The translations under genes were made by a program, and so were the position numbers. Under the pieces are notes generated by a model that saw only the letters and a list, made by a program, of their open reading frames with translations, made no database searches and was not told the DNA's origin. A stretch of DNA of 64,000 nt from Leishmania mexicana MHOM/GT/2001/U1103 (Eukaryota; Euglenozoa; Kinetoplastea; Trypanosomatida; Trypanosomatidae), in the NCBI RefSeq assembly GCF_000234665.1, contig NC_018326.1, forward strand, positions 372,001 to 436,000, given 5' to 3'. Positions 27,980 to 37,555 of this stretch are shown one piece after another (within the stretch, counting starts at the first letter, position 1; each line of letters begins with the position of its first letter).

Positions 27980-29743
27980 ATGCCATCCCTACGGGAGTAC
28001 TGGCAGAGCGGCTTCCGCGGGCTGCACATCGAGGAATGCATCAGCAACGCGTTTGCCGACTTTGCCCCCTATGCCGGTGCTGACCAGCAGCGCATTGTCG
28101 TCTCCCGCCAGACGCCGGCTCCTGGCAGACCAGTAGCGCGGAGCAGCGACGCAGCAGCGGTTGCCGCCGTTGTCGGCACCCCTATCAGCCCGGCGTCGCA
28201 CGTCGCATCCTCATCGTCTGTTATCGTTGAGGAGAACGGGGACTTCACGGTGCAGATGCGCGACCCGCACGCCGGCTCGCTGGCATTCTCCACGACGGGC
28301 CACATGCAGATGGAAGCGGCCGTGCGTGTTGACATACCGGTGCAGTCATCCGCATCGGGTCGTGCCAGCACCTCCACGGGCGCAGAAAGGGCCGCGGCTG
28401 AGATGACTGTGCTCTCGGCCTTGTCTCCGACGAGGGAGTCAGGCTACGGAGTCATCGGGCAACGCCGCGCGAATGGCGCCACTGAAGTGGTTACGAACGC
28501 GGCCGCTACAACGGCGGCGGCGGTGGTGGCCATGCACCCCGTGGCGGAACCCGGACCGTCGTACCTGCGTTTCACCGACTTCACCAGGCCTCTCACGATG
28601 GCTGCGAGCGAGGCCACGGCCGACAGCATCAGCACTGCTCATGCACCAGCACCATGGGGGCAATTAGAGATTGACATGTCCCTCCCGAACTGGTCCGCCA
28701 ACCGACAGAGCATCGGGGCCCGGGCCGGGCCTGCTGCGCTGAGAGTGAACCGTACCCTGTCTGCCGCGGCGGCGGCGGCTGCCAAGTCACCCATGAACTC
28801 CGCCTCGCTGTCCGAGGACGAAGTGCCCGATAATGCTGGCCGTGACGCGGGCTACCGGTATCAGTACACACTCGACGCCGCCGTTTGCGTGCCGTTTGGC
28901 GGAAGCGGCGCCGATGCATCGAGAGTGGCGAAGCGGATGCTTGACGGCAAGCCTGTCGTCGTGCTGCCGGCAGCGCCATGGGCACTGACGTGCGGCGTGC
29001 AGCTCCCTCTCGCGCTGGGCGACACCCTCATCGGCATCTCAATGCAGAACGACCGTGCATCGTCCGTGACGATGCCGCTCCCCGGCGTGGAGTGGGTCGT
29101 GACGGCTCCTGGTACAACCCCGTCGGGCGCCTCTTCTGTACAAGTCGATCCCCTGGTGTCCGCCGCCGACGAGGCGCGCTACACCGCGTGTGTACCCTCC
29201 CTTTTGTATCCGAGTCACAGCACCGGCAGCAGCGGCTCTGGCGACGTCACCTCACCTGCCAGCGCCGCAGCGACGCCGCCGTACGTGGCCATCCCATCGA
29301 TCACAGTTCGTCTCTTGCTCGTGCAGACACTGGCCAGCCATACCCTTGTGCGCCGCGACGCATCGAACCTGTCCGCCTCGCAGCTGGACCTGAGCGGAAG
29401 TGGATACGGCGCCAGCACGAATAGTTCCCGTATCGCCTCCTCGTACGACTGGCGCCAGCTTCCCACGTTGGTCGGCGTCAATGTCGGGCTCGACCGCGAT
29501 CGATTACGCATGAGCGCCGCATCGATCCTGCACAATGGTGAGATCGACCTGGAGGCGGCGGCGGTGCTCGATGTGACACCGTGGATGCCACAACTACCAA
29601 CCTTGCTCAGGCTGGGGTACAACAATGCCGGGCGACTAGCAGCGGGCATCACGTCGCTCTTCTACGAGACGGTGACGGCCACGCTGGGGATGCACATGGC
29701 ACATGGAGAGCAGGCAAGGTTTGGCATTGAGGTCAGCTTCTAG
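27980..29743 (+). CDS. Putative beta-barrel outer-membrane protein, likely mitochondrial (587 aa)
   Basis: The protein starts MPSLREYWQSGFRGLHIEEC with no cleavable presequence. Its C-terminal half alternates polar and hydrophobic residues in strand-like units (ALTCGVQLPLALGDTLIGIS, LVGVNVGLDRDRLRMSAASI, LEAAAVLDV, GRLAAGITSLFYE, VTATLGMHMA). It ends in ARFGIEVSF, which fits the beta-signal of mitochondrial barrels (polar-x-Gly-x-x-hydrophobic-x-hydrophobic, with a terminal aromatic). The middle (about 45-290) is Ala/Ser/Thr-rich insertion. Known trypanosomatid outer-membrane barrels include ATOM40, SAM50, VDAC and TAC40/TAC42. Relation to TAC42 is conceivable but I cannot confirm it. The start is the first ATG. 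The neighbour upstream is also probably mitochondrial, although neighbours in these units need not be related. Confidence 0.72.
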   Translation: MPSLREYWQSGFRGLHIEECISNAFADFAPYAGADQQRIVVSRQTPAPGRPVARSSDAAAVAAVVGTPISPASHVASSSSVIVEENGDFTVQMRDPHAGSLAFSTTGHMQMEAAVRVDIPVQSSASGRASTSTGAERAAAEMTVLSALSPTRESGYGVIGQRRANGATEVVTNAAATTAAAVVAMHPVAEPGPSYLRFTDFTRPLTMAASEATADSISTAHAPAPWGQLEIDMSLPNWSANRQSIGARAGPAALRVNRTLSAAAAAAAKSPMNSASLSEDEVPDNAGRDAGYRYQYTLDAAVCVPFGGSGADASRVAKRMLDGKPVVVLPAAPWALTCGVQLPLALGDTLIGISMQNDRASSVTMPLPGVEWVVTAPGTTPSGASSVQVDPLVSAADEARYTACVPSLLYPSHSTGSSGSGDVTSPASAAATPPYVAIPSITVRLLLVQTLASHTLVRRDASNLSASQLDLSGSGYGASTNSSRIASSYDWRQLPTLVGVNVGLDRDRLRMSAASILHNGEIDLEAAAVLDVTPWMPQLPTLLRLGYNNAGRLAAGITSLFYETVTATLGMHMAHGEQARFGIEVSF

Positions 29744-31941
29744 AGGCAGACGCGACTACAAATTCGCGCCGCTCTCCTGCTGCCCCACCGCTGTCTCTCT
29801 CGTGGCGGAGCAAGTCGAAGGATGGCAGCACGCGTATACGCTGGCTCAGATTGGACGGGAGCGAAGCAGCGGCGCAACACTTCCCTGTCTCTCCCTCTCC
29901 CTCTCATAATGCTAGCTTGTCCTTTCTTTCGTATTCCCATCAGCTCACGCGTGCCCGCGCATGTGCGAGGGCGCAGCAGAAGGGGGGACAAGAGAAGGCA
30001 GTCGAGGAGTTGTCATCTGCTCACCCCCTCCCATGCCAACCGCACTGCCGATGACGCGCACGCCTGATGAGCGCTTTCTTCGCTTTACGCTCTCGGTCTT
30101 GGCGTTTTGTGTTGTTTCTCCTTCTCCGATTTTTAGTTTGCATGGCGCGCTGTCCGCTGGCGATGCCGAGCACACACCGTCCTCCTCTCGCCCTGCGCGT
30201 ACATCTGGGTGGGTCATTTCACGGACTCCCGGGGAGCGACGCCACTCGAGCCCTCTCGATACCCCAGGCACGCCGTGTGTCTGTGCACCTCTTTACTGGC
30301 GTGTGCCCGGGCGTGGGTGGGGGTGGGGGGAGGGGGTGCGGCATCACTGTGTGCTCTGACTGGATTAGACTGTAAGCCGCCCAGTGGCGCGCGCCGCTGC
30401 CGGTGATGGTTGGTGTTCGTTTCCAGATTGTGTCTCTGCGTGTCTTCCTGTGTTCGCCGGTCGTCGCAGTCGGTTGTCGTGTCGTCGTGAGCCTTCTCCA
30501 TCATAGAGCAGACTTATCATATCCAAAAGTAACTCCCACCGATGTCCCAAGCTCGCGTGATCAAGGCGATGCCGTCCCCCGCGCGGGTCTCCGCTCCCCG
30601 TGTCTGTGTGGTGGTCTGTGACATGCCTGCGTCGCTGCCATTTTTCTTCCTCCACACTCATCGCCGATGGCTGTCTGTCTCTCATGCGGGTACACCAGCA
30701 CAGAGGTGCGATAGCCTCGCAAGTGCCATCGTGGTTCTTGCGCTGAGATCGCAGGCAGCACTGCCCATGGAAAGACGTGCGGAAGGGGAGAGGGGCAAGG
30801 ACAGTGCGTGGCTTGCGGGTCTGTACGTGCGCATGTGCCAGCCTCAAAAGGAGGGGGGAGGGGGCGGTCTCTCACTCAGCAGGGTAGTACGCCGTCCTCC
30901 ACCACCGCGAGACGGTGGCGCGAGCACTGAGAGGCCAAGGCGCGCCCACGCCGGCGAAACGGTGTCGCCACTTGCACAGCGCAGAAAGAGTAACATGCGC
31001 ACACCGCCTCCTGTCTCCTCCTCTGGCACCTTCCGAAGAAGTATGCACGGGCGCGCGGGCCGTGACGCTGTCAAAGGCGCCGGCCTCCGCACTGCTTCAC
31101 CCCCCCCCCTACACACACACACCCTCCCCTCCCCTCCCTTTCCTTTTCTACGGATGCACCTTTAGTATTCTCGCTTCCCCTCTCTCTCTTCTTGTCGGTG
31201 CCTCTTCGGCTCTTCTCCCCCCCTCCCCCGGACTGAGTCCACTGGGGACCCCCTCCCCCAACATCCCCCTCCCTCGCACATCCGCCGCCTGACGTGAGCT
31301 GCGACGCACTGCTGTTTCGTGTTCATCGTTGTGCATACACACGGAAGGGCCTGCACACATCACAAACCGGAAAAAGGGAGAGGAAGAAGCGCGTAGTCCA
31401 CGCAGAGCTCTGCTCCGTCGTAGACTCCCCCCCCCCACAGCATCCGAACGCGTCAGGGCAGCGAACCCGTATACACCGCTTCAGACCAGCATCTTCGTGA
31501 TCCTCTCCCCGCTCGTGTCTGCCGACTCCCCTGGTCGTTATACACGGGGCAGCCGTGAAGACAAGCAGGGGGCCGTTGCTTTATCGCCACTGCTGCGGTT
31601 CTCGTTGTGCGCGGCACCACACCACCACTGCCACCACTTTTGGGCTCTATCGGTGCGTGACCATTGGTGCGTCGGTGATAACGCGGCCGCCGCAACCGCA
31701 GGGGGGTCGTCGTCTTCTATGGCTTGTTCCTGTGTTGAAGGCCTCAACCCTATCTGCTCACCTTTGCGTGCGTGTCTTTCGCTTTCCCAGCACCCATCCT
31801 CGCCCTTCGCCCTGCTGTGGGTGTGCTCGCTTCCTGCCCCCTCCCCTCTCCCTTCCCGCGCACTCCTCACATCACCATCTCCCGTCACGCCGCGGGGAGG
31901 GGGGGGCGCACCGCTGTCGTTTTTGTCTTTTCTGCTCGCTG
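29744..31941. other. Spacer between beta-barrel and nucleotide-sugar transporter genes
   Basis: No supported gene. An ATG-started frame of 207 codons at 30542-31165 is Arg/Pro/Ser-rich without recognisable structure. A G-quadruplex-type run lies at 30314-30337. Much of 30400-30800 is complex, non-repetitive sequence. From 31080 it becomes CT-rich, ending in a tract that overlaps the next annotated start. Confidence 0.6.
30314..30337 (+). promoter_or_regulatory. Potential G-quadruplex
   Basis: Four or more G runs of three to six separated by single bases (GGGTGGGGGTGGGGGGAGGG). Any function in the transcript is inference. Confidence 0.45.
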
Positions 31942-31966
31942 ATGTCGTTTGACGGCGGTTGCGCAG
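31918..31966 (+). promoter_or_regulatory. Probable trans-splice acceptor overlapping the first ATG of the transporter
   Basis: A T-rich tract (31918-31940) runs up to the ATG at 31942, and the first AG downstream is 31965-31966 (then 31969-31970). If spliced-leader addition occurs there, the ATG at 31942 is removed and translation starts at 32026. Confidence 0.45.
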
Positions 31967-33708
31967 ATAGCCGCGGAACGAAGTCGGTACTGGCAACGCC
32001 GTCCGCACCAGCGAAGCGAACGACCATGTCCGTCACACCGCCGCGGTCGGGCATCGCTGCCGTCAAGGTTGGGACCTCCTCAAGGATACTGCTGCTCGCG
32101 CAGATGGTGCTCTGCGCGATAGGCATCAACCTTTGCTTTGGTTGGTGGTCCATCAAGCAGGAGCGCGCCATCACAAAACCCTACTTCATAGCTGACAGTG
32201 CCTTTGCCGCCTCGATGACTGCGACTGCAGCGTCAACTCACGACGCGCGTCGTGCCGCAGCGGTGGCAGCAGCGAAGTCGAATGCCCCGCCTGGTAAGCC
32301 GCACGTTGTCTACCTCTCCACAGTGTACGGCATTAGTTTGACGCAAACGTTGGCAGGTGCCATCGTGAGCGCAGCGCTCCTGGGAATGAATAGTCTCCTG
32401 CGTCGTTTGATGCGGAGCTACCAGCAGCGATCCGCCAGCCAGCGTGGCGTGAAGGCGAACGTATCGGCCGCACTGGATCAGAATCAGTCCACCGTGCTGA
32501 GTCGGCGAGACGTGCGGGAGATGTTGGCCATGGGCTTCTCCAACATCTTCGGCACGTCGCTCGGCTACGCCGCCATGCGCCGCGTCTCCTACCCCGTCGC
32601 GCTGACCGCAAAGATGGGCAAGATGCTTCCCGTCATGCTTGTCGGCTTTGTGTGGTACCGCGCGCGCTACCCGGCCAAGAAAATTGGGGCGTGCCTGCTC
32701 ATCACCAGCGGCGTCATCGCCTTCTTTCTACTGGAGAGTCGCATCACCAGCTCCGCCAGCGCATCCTCTGCCACCGCCGCCGGCAGCAGCAGCAACACCG
32801 GAACGAGCGCAAAGCGCGGCGCGGCATCATCCTCGTCATCTCTCCTCGGCATGGCGCTGCTCCTGCTCAACCTGCTCATGGACGGGTACACGAACTCAAC
32901 TCAGGATATCCTCGTCGAGCGGCACCGGTGGAGTGGGGCGTCGCTCATGATGCGGACGAACCTTGTCTCGGTGGGGTGTGCCCTATCGCTTCTCTTCGCA
33001 CTGGAGTTGGGTGAACAACCTTGGAGCTGGCTGGCGTCGTTCTCGCACCACACCGTGACTTTGGCGATGCGCAGCCTCCCCATGCCGAACAGCGCACTTG
33101 GTCGCGTATTCGCGGCTTGGCTGGAGCGCGCTAGCGGAGTCTCGGCCACGTCGGTCGTTCCGTTCCACGACCTCTCCCATTTTCTCGCCTTCCTCGTGCA
33201 CTGCCCGGAGGCGCGCCACGACGTGTTCCTCATGAGTCTCCTAAGCGCACTTGGGCAGCTGTTCATCTTCCACACAATCACCGTCTTTGGAACGCTGGCG
33301 ATGACCGCGATGACCCTGCTGCGCAAGAGCGGCAGTGTCATCCTCTCCATCGTGGTCCACGGGCACACCGTGCAAAACGCACAGTGGGTCTCGCTCGGCG
33401 CCGTCTTCATCGGAGTCGTTCTCGAGGGCTACATCAACATTCAAGAAGCCTCGCTCAGGCAGGGGCAAGCGACCGCGAAGCGGGCGGCACCGCGCGAAGC
33501 CGCAGCGACTGCGATTCCATCGTCGTCTAGCAGGGTTGTGACCGTCAACGGCACCCCGGCCCCCGGATACGCGGACGTCAGCGCGAAGAACAACGCATCT
33601 GAAGATTCAGAAGCGACAGCGCTGGCCAAGGTGCGGGCGCTCCGCGCCATCGCCGCCACAACTGCTGCACCCGCCTCGTCACCACGAAAAGCCAAGAAGA
33701 CGCAGTAA
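31942..33708 (+). CDS. Nucleotide-sugar transporter, SLC35B/HUT1 (UDP-galactose) type (588 aa; 560 aa if the second ATG is used)
   Basis: Antiporter of the SLC35B group that moves nucleotide sugars (UDP-Gal type in this group) into the ER/Golgi lumen in exchange for nucleotide monophosphate. Hydrophobic helices start at about residue 48 and run to about 500, with two Ala/Ser-rich loops. Family marks are ALTAKMGKMLPVMLVG (about 220-235), LMDGYTNSTQD (about 312-322) and TLLRKSGSVILSIVVHG with NAQWVSLGAVFIG near the end. The C-terminus is KKTQ, a KKXX dilysine ER-retrieval signal. Leishmania uses such transporters (LPG5A, LPG5B, HUT1-like) for phosphoglycan synthesis; which one this is cannot be decided here, but the dilysine favours the HUT1-like ER form. 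Start: the ATG at 31942 lies inside a probable polypyrimidine/AG region, so the ATG at 32026 (MSVTPPRSG) is a serious alternative. Confidence 0.88.
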   Translation: MSFDGGCADSRGTKSVLATPSAPAKRTTMSVTPPRSGIAAVKVGTSSRILLLAQMVLCAIGINLCFGWWSIKQERAITKPYFIADSAFAASMTATAASTHDARRAAAVAAAKSNAPPGKPHVVYLSTVYGISLTQTLAGAIVSAALLGMNSLLRRLMRSYQQRSASQRGVKANVSAALDQNQSTVLSRRDVREMLAMGFSNIFGTSLGYAAMRRVSYPVALTAKMGKMLPVMLVGFVWYRARYPAKKIGACLLITSGVIAFFLLESRITSSASASSATAAGSSSNTGTSAKRGAASSSSSLLGMALLLLNLLMDGYTNSTQDILVERHRWSGASLMMRTNLVSVGCALSLLFALELGEQPWSWLASFSHHTVTLAMRSLPMPNSALGRVFAAWLERASGVSATSVVPFHDLSHFLAFLVHCPEARHDVFLMSLLSALGQLFIFHTITVFGTLAMTAMTLLRKSGSVILSIVVHGHTVQNAQWVSLGAVFIGVVLEGYINIQEASLRQGQATAKRAAPREAAATAIPSSSSRVVTVNGTPAPGYADVSAKNNASEDSEATALAKVRALRAIAATTAAPASSPRKAKKTQ

Positions 33709-35242
33709 AGGCTACCGAGACGCACGAGGAAAGGGCGGTGCCGGCGAGTTCAACGGTAGCCACCAAAGGAGGGGAAGGGGGGATCCAGTGTAGGCGGCGC
33801 GACTACTCTGTCTTGGCGCCTTGCAAAACCTGTCTTCAACTCCGTCAGACATGAGATGTGCCATGCTACGGTAGAACTTGCATGGGCTGCAGTGCGCCTT
33901 CTTCCCCGCCCCTCCGTCCCCCTCTCCCATGCATGTGTATCCTGGTTGCAAGACTTTATGTACTGGAGTTTTGCTGTCGTCTCACAGCGTGCACCATCAA
34001 CATCCCACGCAGGCTCCCCCTCCTGCATCTAAGCCGCCCGGGGTGCTGTGGAGGCAACGCGAGTGCCAGAGAGGAGGAGGAGGCTACTGTGTCTGCTGCG
34101 CTCAGCTCTCCCTCATACAACACCTCCCGCGCAGCTGCCGTTTGTGTAAGTCCGCCTCTTATTCTTTTCACACACACACACGCGCAGCGGAACAGTCTGT
34201 GCGCTGCGATGTCGCGTCCCCTCCCCCTCCCCCCACTCTCCTCCGCACCTTCATCGCATCGCATCGCATCGCTTCTCTTTTCATGTCACTGCTCTTGGCG
34301 ATGAAGGTGTTGCGGTAAGGGAATCCCCCCCTTCTCTTCCCTTTAATCTATACATGTGTGTGCGTGTGTACGTGTGTGTGTGTGTGATGCTGCTGCTGCT
34401 CACATGGCGACGGCTAAGCCTCGACTGTGTGCGCGCACGGGAAAACTCCCCTCTCGGCGGCTCATGCAATCCCTGAACAGTCTCTCCCTCCCTCCCTCCC
34501 CTCGTCTCGCTCGGTGTTTGCGTTAAGACAAGTCAAGCCGTTTTTTTCTCGTCGCTCCCCTTCTCCCCCACCCTCCTTGGTCGATGGGGGAGGTTGATAC
34601 CACGGGATGGACGGAGGGAGGGAGGAAGGGATCACTCTGGTGAGGGTAACCGGTTCGCAGAGGAGGCCGCGAGGAAAGGTGGCGAGGGGCATGCGAAACA
34701 GAGAGGGAGCTCACGCCTGTGCGATCAGCAGGCGCGTGCACGATGCGTGACATGTCTGTGTCTGTAGTGTGCCATTCCGTCCCACATCGGGGAGTGCGAT
34801 GCACTCATAAACATGTTTAGCTTCTCACTGAGGCATGAAGCTTCTGCCGTGCTGCATCTTTCCCCCTCGACACTTTCTCCCACCTTATCATCATCCCCAC
34901 CCCCGATCCCAACTACCAACTCTGCTGCTGCCTCCGCTTCTGCTATCTGTATTCTTCACGTCCTTGTTATTGCCCTCACCTCCGCTGTTATGCGCACCGT
35001 GGGCGCTACCCCTGACGGATCACCACCATCACCACATCTTCCTGCCCCAATGTCCTTGTGACCGCATTACTGGCGTTTCTTTGCCCCTCACACACACACG
35101 CACGCACGCACCACCCCGCTACCTACCTCCAGCACAGAGAGAGAGCGCGAATATATAGGCGCGCGCACGTGCTCCACATCTGCGAGTATCCGCAGCAGCC
35201 TCCTCCCTCACACCCCACCCACCCCCTTCAGCGCGTGCGGTG
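33709..35242. other. Spacer after the nucleotide-sugar transporter
   Basis: No gene. It holds a short CATCG pentamer repeat (34252-34271), GT repeats near 34360-34386 in the probable 3' UTR, pyrimidine-rich stretches from 34840 and a CA/GCAC repeat near 35090-35115 upstream of the next ATG. Confidence 0.65.
34252..34271. repeat. (CATCG)4 pentamer repeat
   Basis: Four tandem CATCG units in the 3' flank of the transporter. Confidence 0.85.
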
Positions 35243-36721
35243 ATGAGTGTGTTGTGCTCTGACTCGTCATCTGCAGCACCCGACCCACCGACGCGCGAGG
35301 CGGTGCAGCGCCAAGAGGTAGAAGACCAGCGCCGAGAAACAGCTCCGACGGAAGCCACCAGATACGCACCATCCGCAGCGGCTGACGACGGAGAACTCGA
35401 TGTGGCTGCGGTAGGCTCCCCCTCTGAAGTCCCTGACCTCAGCGGTAACACTCACCCCGTCTCCACCTCTGACGGCGTTGCAGCGGTGTCCTCCGTAAGC
35501 GCGTCGTCTCCGCTGTTCACCTCTTTATCGCTGTCCAACCACGCAGCTAGCCTACACACGTCAGCGCGACCTCGCGGGCCTCCCATGCGCACGGCCACAA
35601 TGGAAACCCCGTCGCGCCTGTCCCTTCCTCCGTACTACCACACCGCTAGAAGTCTCAGCAATGAGTACCGTCGCCCTCCTCCGCCGGCGTCCGAGTCTTA
35701 TGTGAGCATCAGACTCTCCCCACCACCACCTGACCCCAGCGGGGCGTATTTCTGTCAACATCAGCCATCGCCGCCGCCCCCTGCCTTCGCGGACAGGGGC
35801 GACGCGCCTGTGTTCTTTTCGGTGCATGGGAGTGCGCCGTGGTCAACAGCCGCGCCGATCACCGGAGGCGGTTTCTCCGCCGTCGCCGCCAGTGGCAACA
35901 GCACATGCACTTACGAACACCCTGAATGGCGACCACAGCTACACTCGCAGCGGCTATTCTTTTTTGGCCCGGAAAGGACCAGCGACGCCTGGTGTACGCA
36001 CCCTGTACTGACTCTCGACATCGTCGGCGGTAGTTATAGTGAACTGGCCTACTCGTACACCGAGCCGAATGCGACCCCCGCCGACGCCGCGACGGCATCC
36101 GCTATGCTCTCTGTCAGCAGCAGCTTTTACAACACTCCCCTCGGCCAAGTCAACGGAACAAGCTCGGTCTTGGGTGGTATCCCAACACCGCCAGTGCTCA
36201 CCTGCGTCGCCGTCTTTTCCGGTGGCGAGCAGGAAGTGTTCTGGCGCCATGCATGCCTTCGCGTGACGTGCGTACCCCTGACCAGCACCTCGGGACGACA
36301 CCACGAGGCAGCAGGAGAGGCATCATGCAACGCGCAACCAGCGGTGAGCCTCGAAGAGATGAGAGACGGCGCCTGCAGCAGCAGTTGTAGCGACAGCCAC
36401 AAGACGGGCTGCGCCAGTGGAAAGAAATTTGATGAGCTCGTGTGGCGCTGGCTCGACACACTCGACATGACTGACGCCGTCGAAGACGTCCTCTCCCCCG
36501 GCGCGGGTCGCGTGTTGGTTGTGTGGACGGCGGGTGTCATGTACGAGCAAGAGAGTAGAGGAGGGGGCGCTGGCAATGACGCACGGAAGTCGTCGGCAGC
36601 AGGAGCGCGCCTGGCGAGGCGGCTCGGTATCAGAGATGGTGGTGGAGAGGGCCGCGAAAGCGTCGTCCCTGGTGCACCGCGCGAGGTTGTCTTTGACGGA
36701 ATGCGTCTGCTGCTCGACTGA
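35243..36721 (+). CDS. Unknown Pro/Ser-rich protein (492 aa)
   Basis: I do not recognise this protein. Residues 1 to about 200 are Ser/Pro/Ala-rich and probably disordered, with several poly-Pro clusters (RRPPPPASE, LSPPPPDPS, QPSPPPPAF). From about 230 the sequence looks folded (LFFFGPERTSDAW, VLTLDIVGGSYSELAYSY, LTCVAVFSGGEQEVFWRHAC) with beta character, then an acidic/Cys segment and a terminal domain (DELVWRWLDTLDM ... VLVVWTAGVMYEQ) ending VVFDGMRLLLD. The start is the first ATG; the codon before it is an in-frame GTG. The stop is TGA at 36719-36721. The coding call rests on length, mixed composition in the second half and its position in the gene array. Confidence 0.8.
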   Translation: MSVLCSDSSSAAPDPPTREAVQRQEVEDQRRETAPTEATRYAPSAAADDGELDVAAVGSPSEVPDLSGNTHPVSTSDGVAAVSSVSASSPLFTSLSLSNHAASLHTSARPRGPPMRTATMETPSRLSLPPYYHTARSLSNEYRRPPPPASESYVSIRLSPPPPDPSGAYFCQHQPSPPPPAFADRGDAPVFFSVHGSAPWSTAAPITGGGFSAVAASGNSTCTYEHPEWRPQLHSQRLFFFGPERTSDAWCTHPVLTLDIVGGSYSELAYSYTEPNATPADAATASAMLSVSSSFYNTPLGQVNGTSSVLGGIPTPPVLTCVAVFSGGEQEVFWRHACLRVTCVPLTSTSGRHHEAAGEASCNAQPAVSLEEMRDGACSSSCSDSHKTGCASGKKFDELVWRWLDTLDMTDAVEDVLSPGAGRVLVVWTAGVMYEQESRGGGAGNDARKSSAAGARLARRLGIRDGGGEGRESVVPGAPREVVFDGMRLLLD

Positions 36722-36890
36722 GTCGCGCCCACTGCGCACGCCGAGGGCTCGTGGCGGGTGATGAGGAACCGGAGGCGACGCGAGCAAAGGATGGCGAGGT
36801 GCGCCACAATTGCCGTCCTCTCTTGCCCTAAGAGGAAAAGGGGAGGGGGGAAGTAGAACGAGCGCCACTCATCGTGCAGCCACAGGCTCT

Positions 36891-36938
<48 letters not shown>

Positions 36939-37555
36939 GCACTTCATGAGCAAGCGCAGAGACGCTCACCGAAGAGAGGCAGCAGATGTCCTGCAACACG
37001 GCCTGCAGAGTAAGCACCCACTGCAGATCATGGTGTTGTTGGCCTCCCACAGGCACCCTAACCCCCTCCCTTCCCCTCCCCCAGTTGCGGCAACTCTCCC
37101 TGCCGCTGATGCACGTGTGCGTGGATGTGCGCATGCGCTTGCGTTGCGTCGATAGGGACCGTGTGCCCCCTTTCCGTCTTTAAGCGGGTGTCCCTCCCTC
37201 ACTTTCTCTGGCACCCACACCCACAAACATACTCCCTTACTCCACGACGTTGATCGCACATGTACACGCGCGCTCACAACACCTTTCCCAAAAAAAAATG
37301 AATGTGCGCGGTTTCGATCCAAACAAGGAAGCAATACATTGCACGAGGGGGGGACATGCACCGGCGCACGCGCCTCCTGCCCATCCCGCCAACATTCAAC
37401 CTTCTCTGCCGCAGCTGCAGCGCTCTATGTAAGTCTGTCGCTGCCCTGGGCTTGAACAAACAACCTTTCATCTCAAGGACTGCACATCCATACACGTACG
37501 GAGAGCGCACCATACGCCAACATTCCCCACCGCCACCGGCGATACAGCAACGGCA
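36722..37555. other. Spacer before the Kelch-BTB gene
   Basis: No gene. A CA tract of 22 units occupies 36894-36937. CT-rich stretches and AGs between 37160 and 37450 are candidate acceptor sites, and an A9 run directly precedes an out-of-frame ATG near 37298. Confidence 0.65.
36894..36937. repeat. (CA)22 microsatellite
   Basis: Uninterrupted CA tract, the longest in the window. Confidence 0.95.

Noticed and set aside
30542..31165. 207-codon ATG-started frame
   Set aside because: Arg/Pro/Ser/Gly-rich with CT- and CA-repeat translation near the end, no splice acceptor pattern placed well before it, and no hydrophobic or helical organisation.
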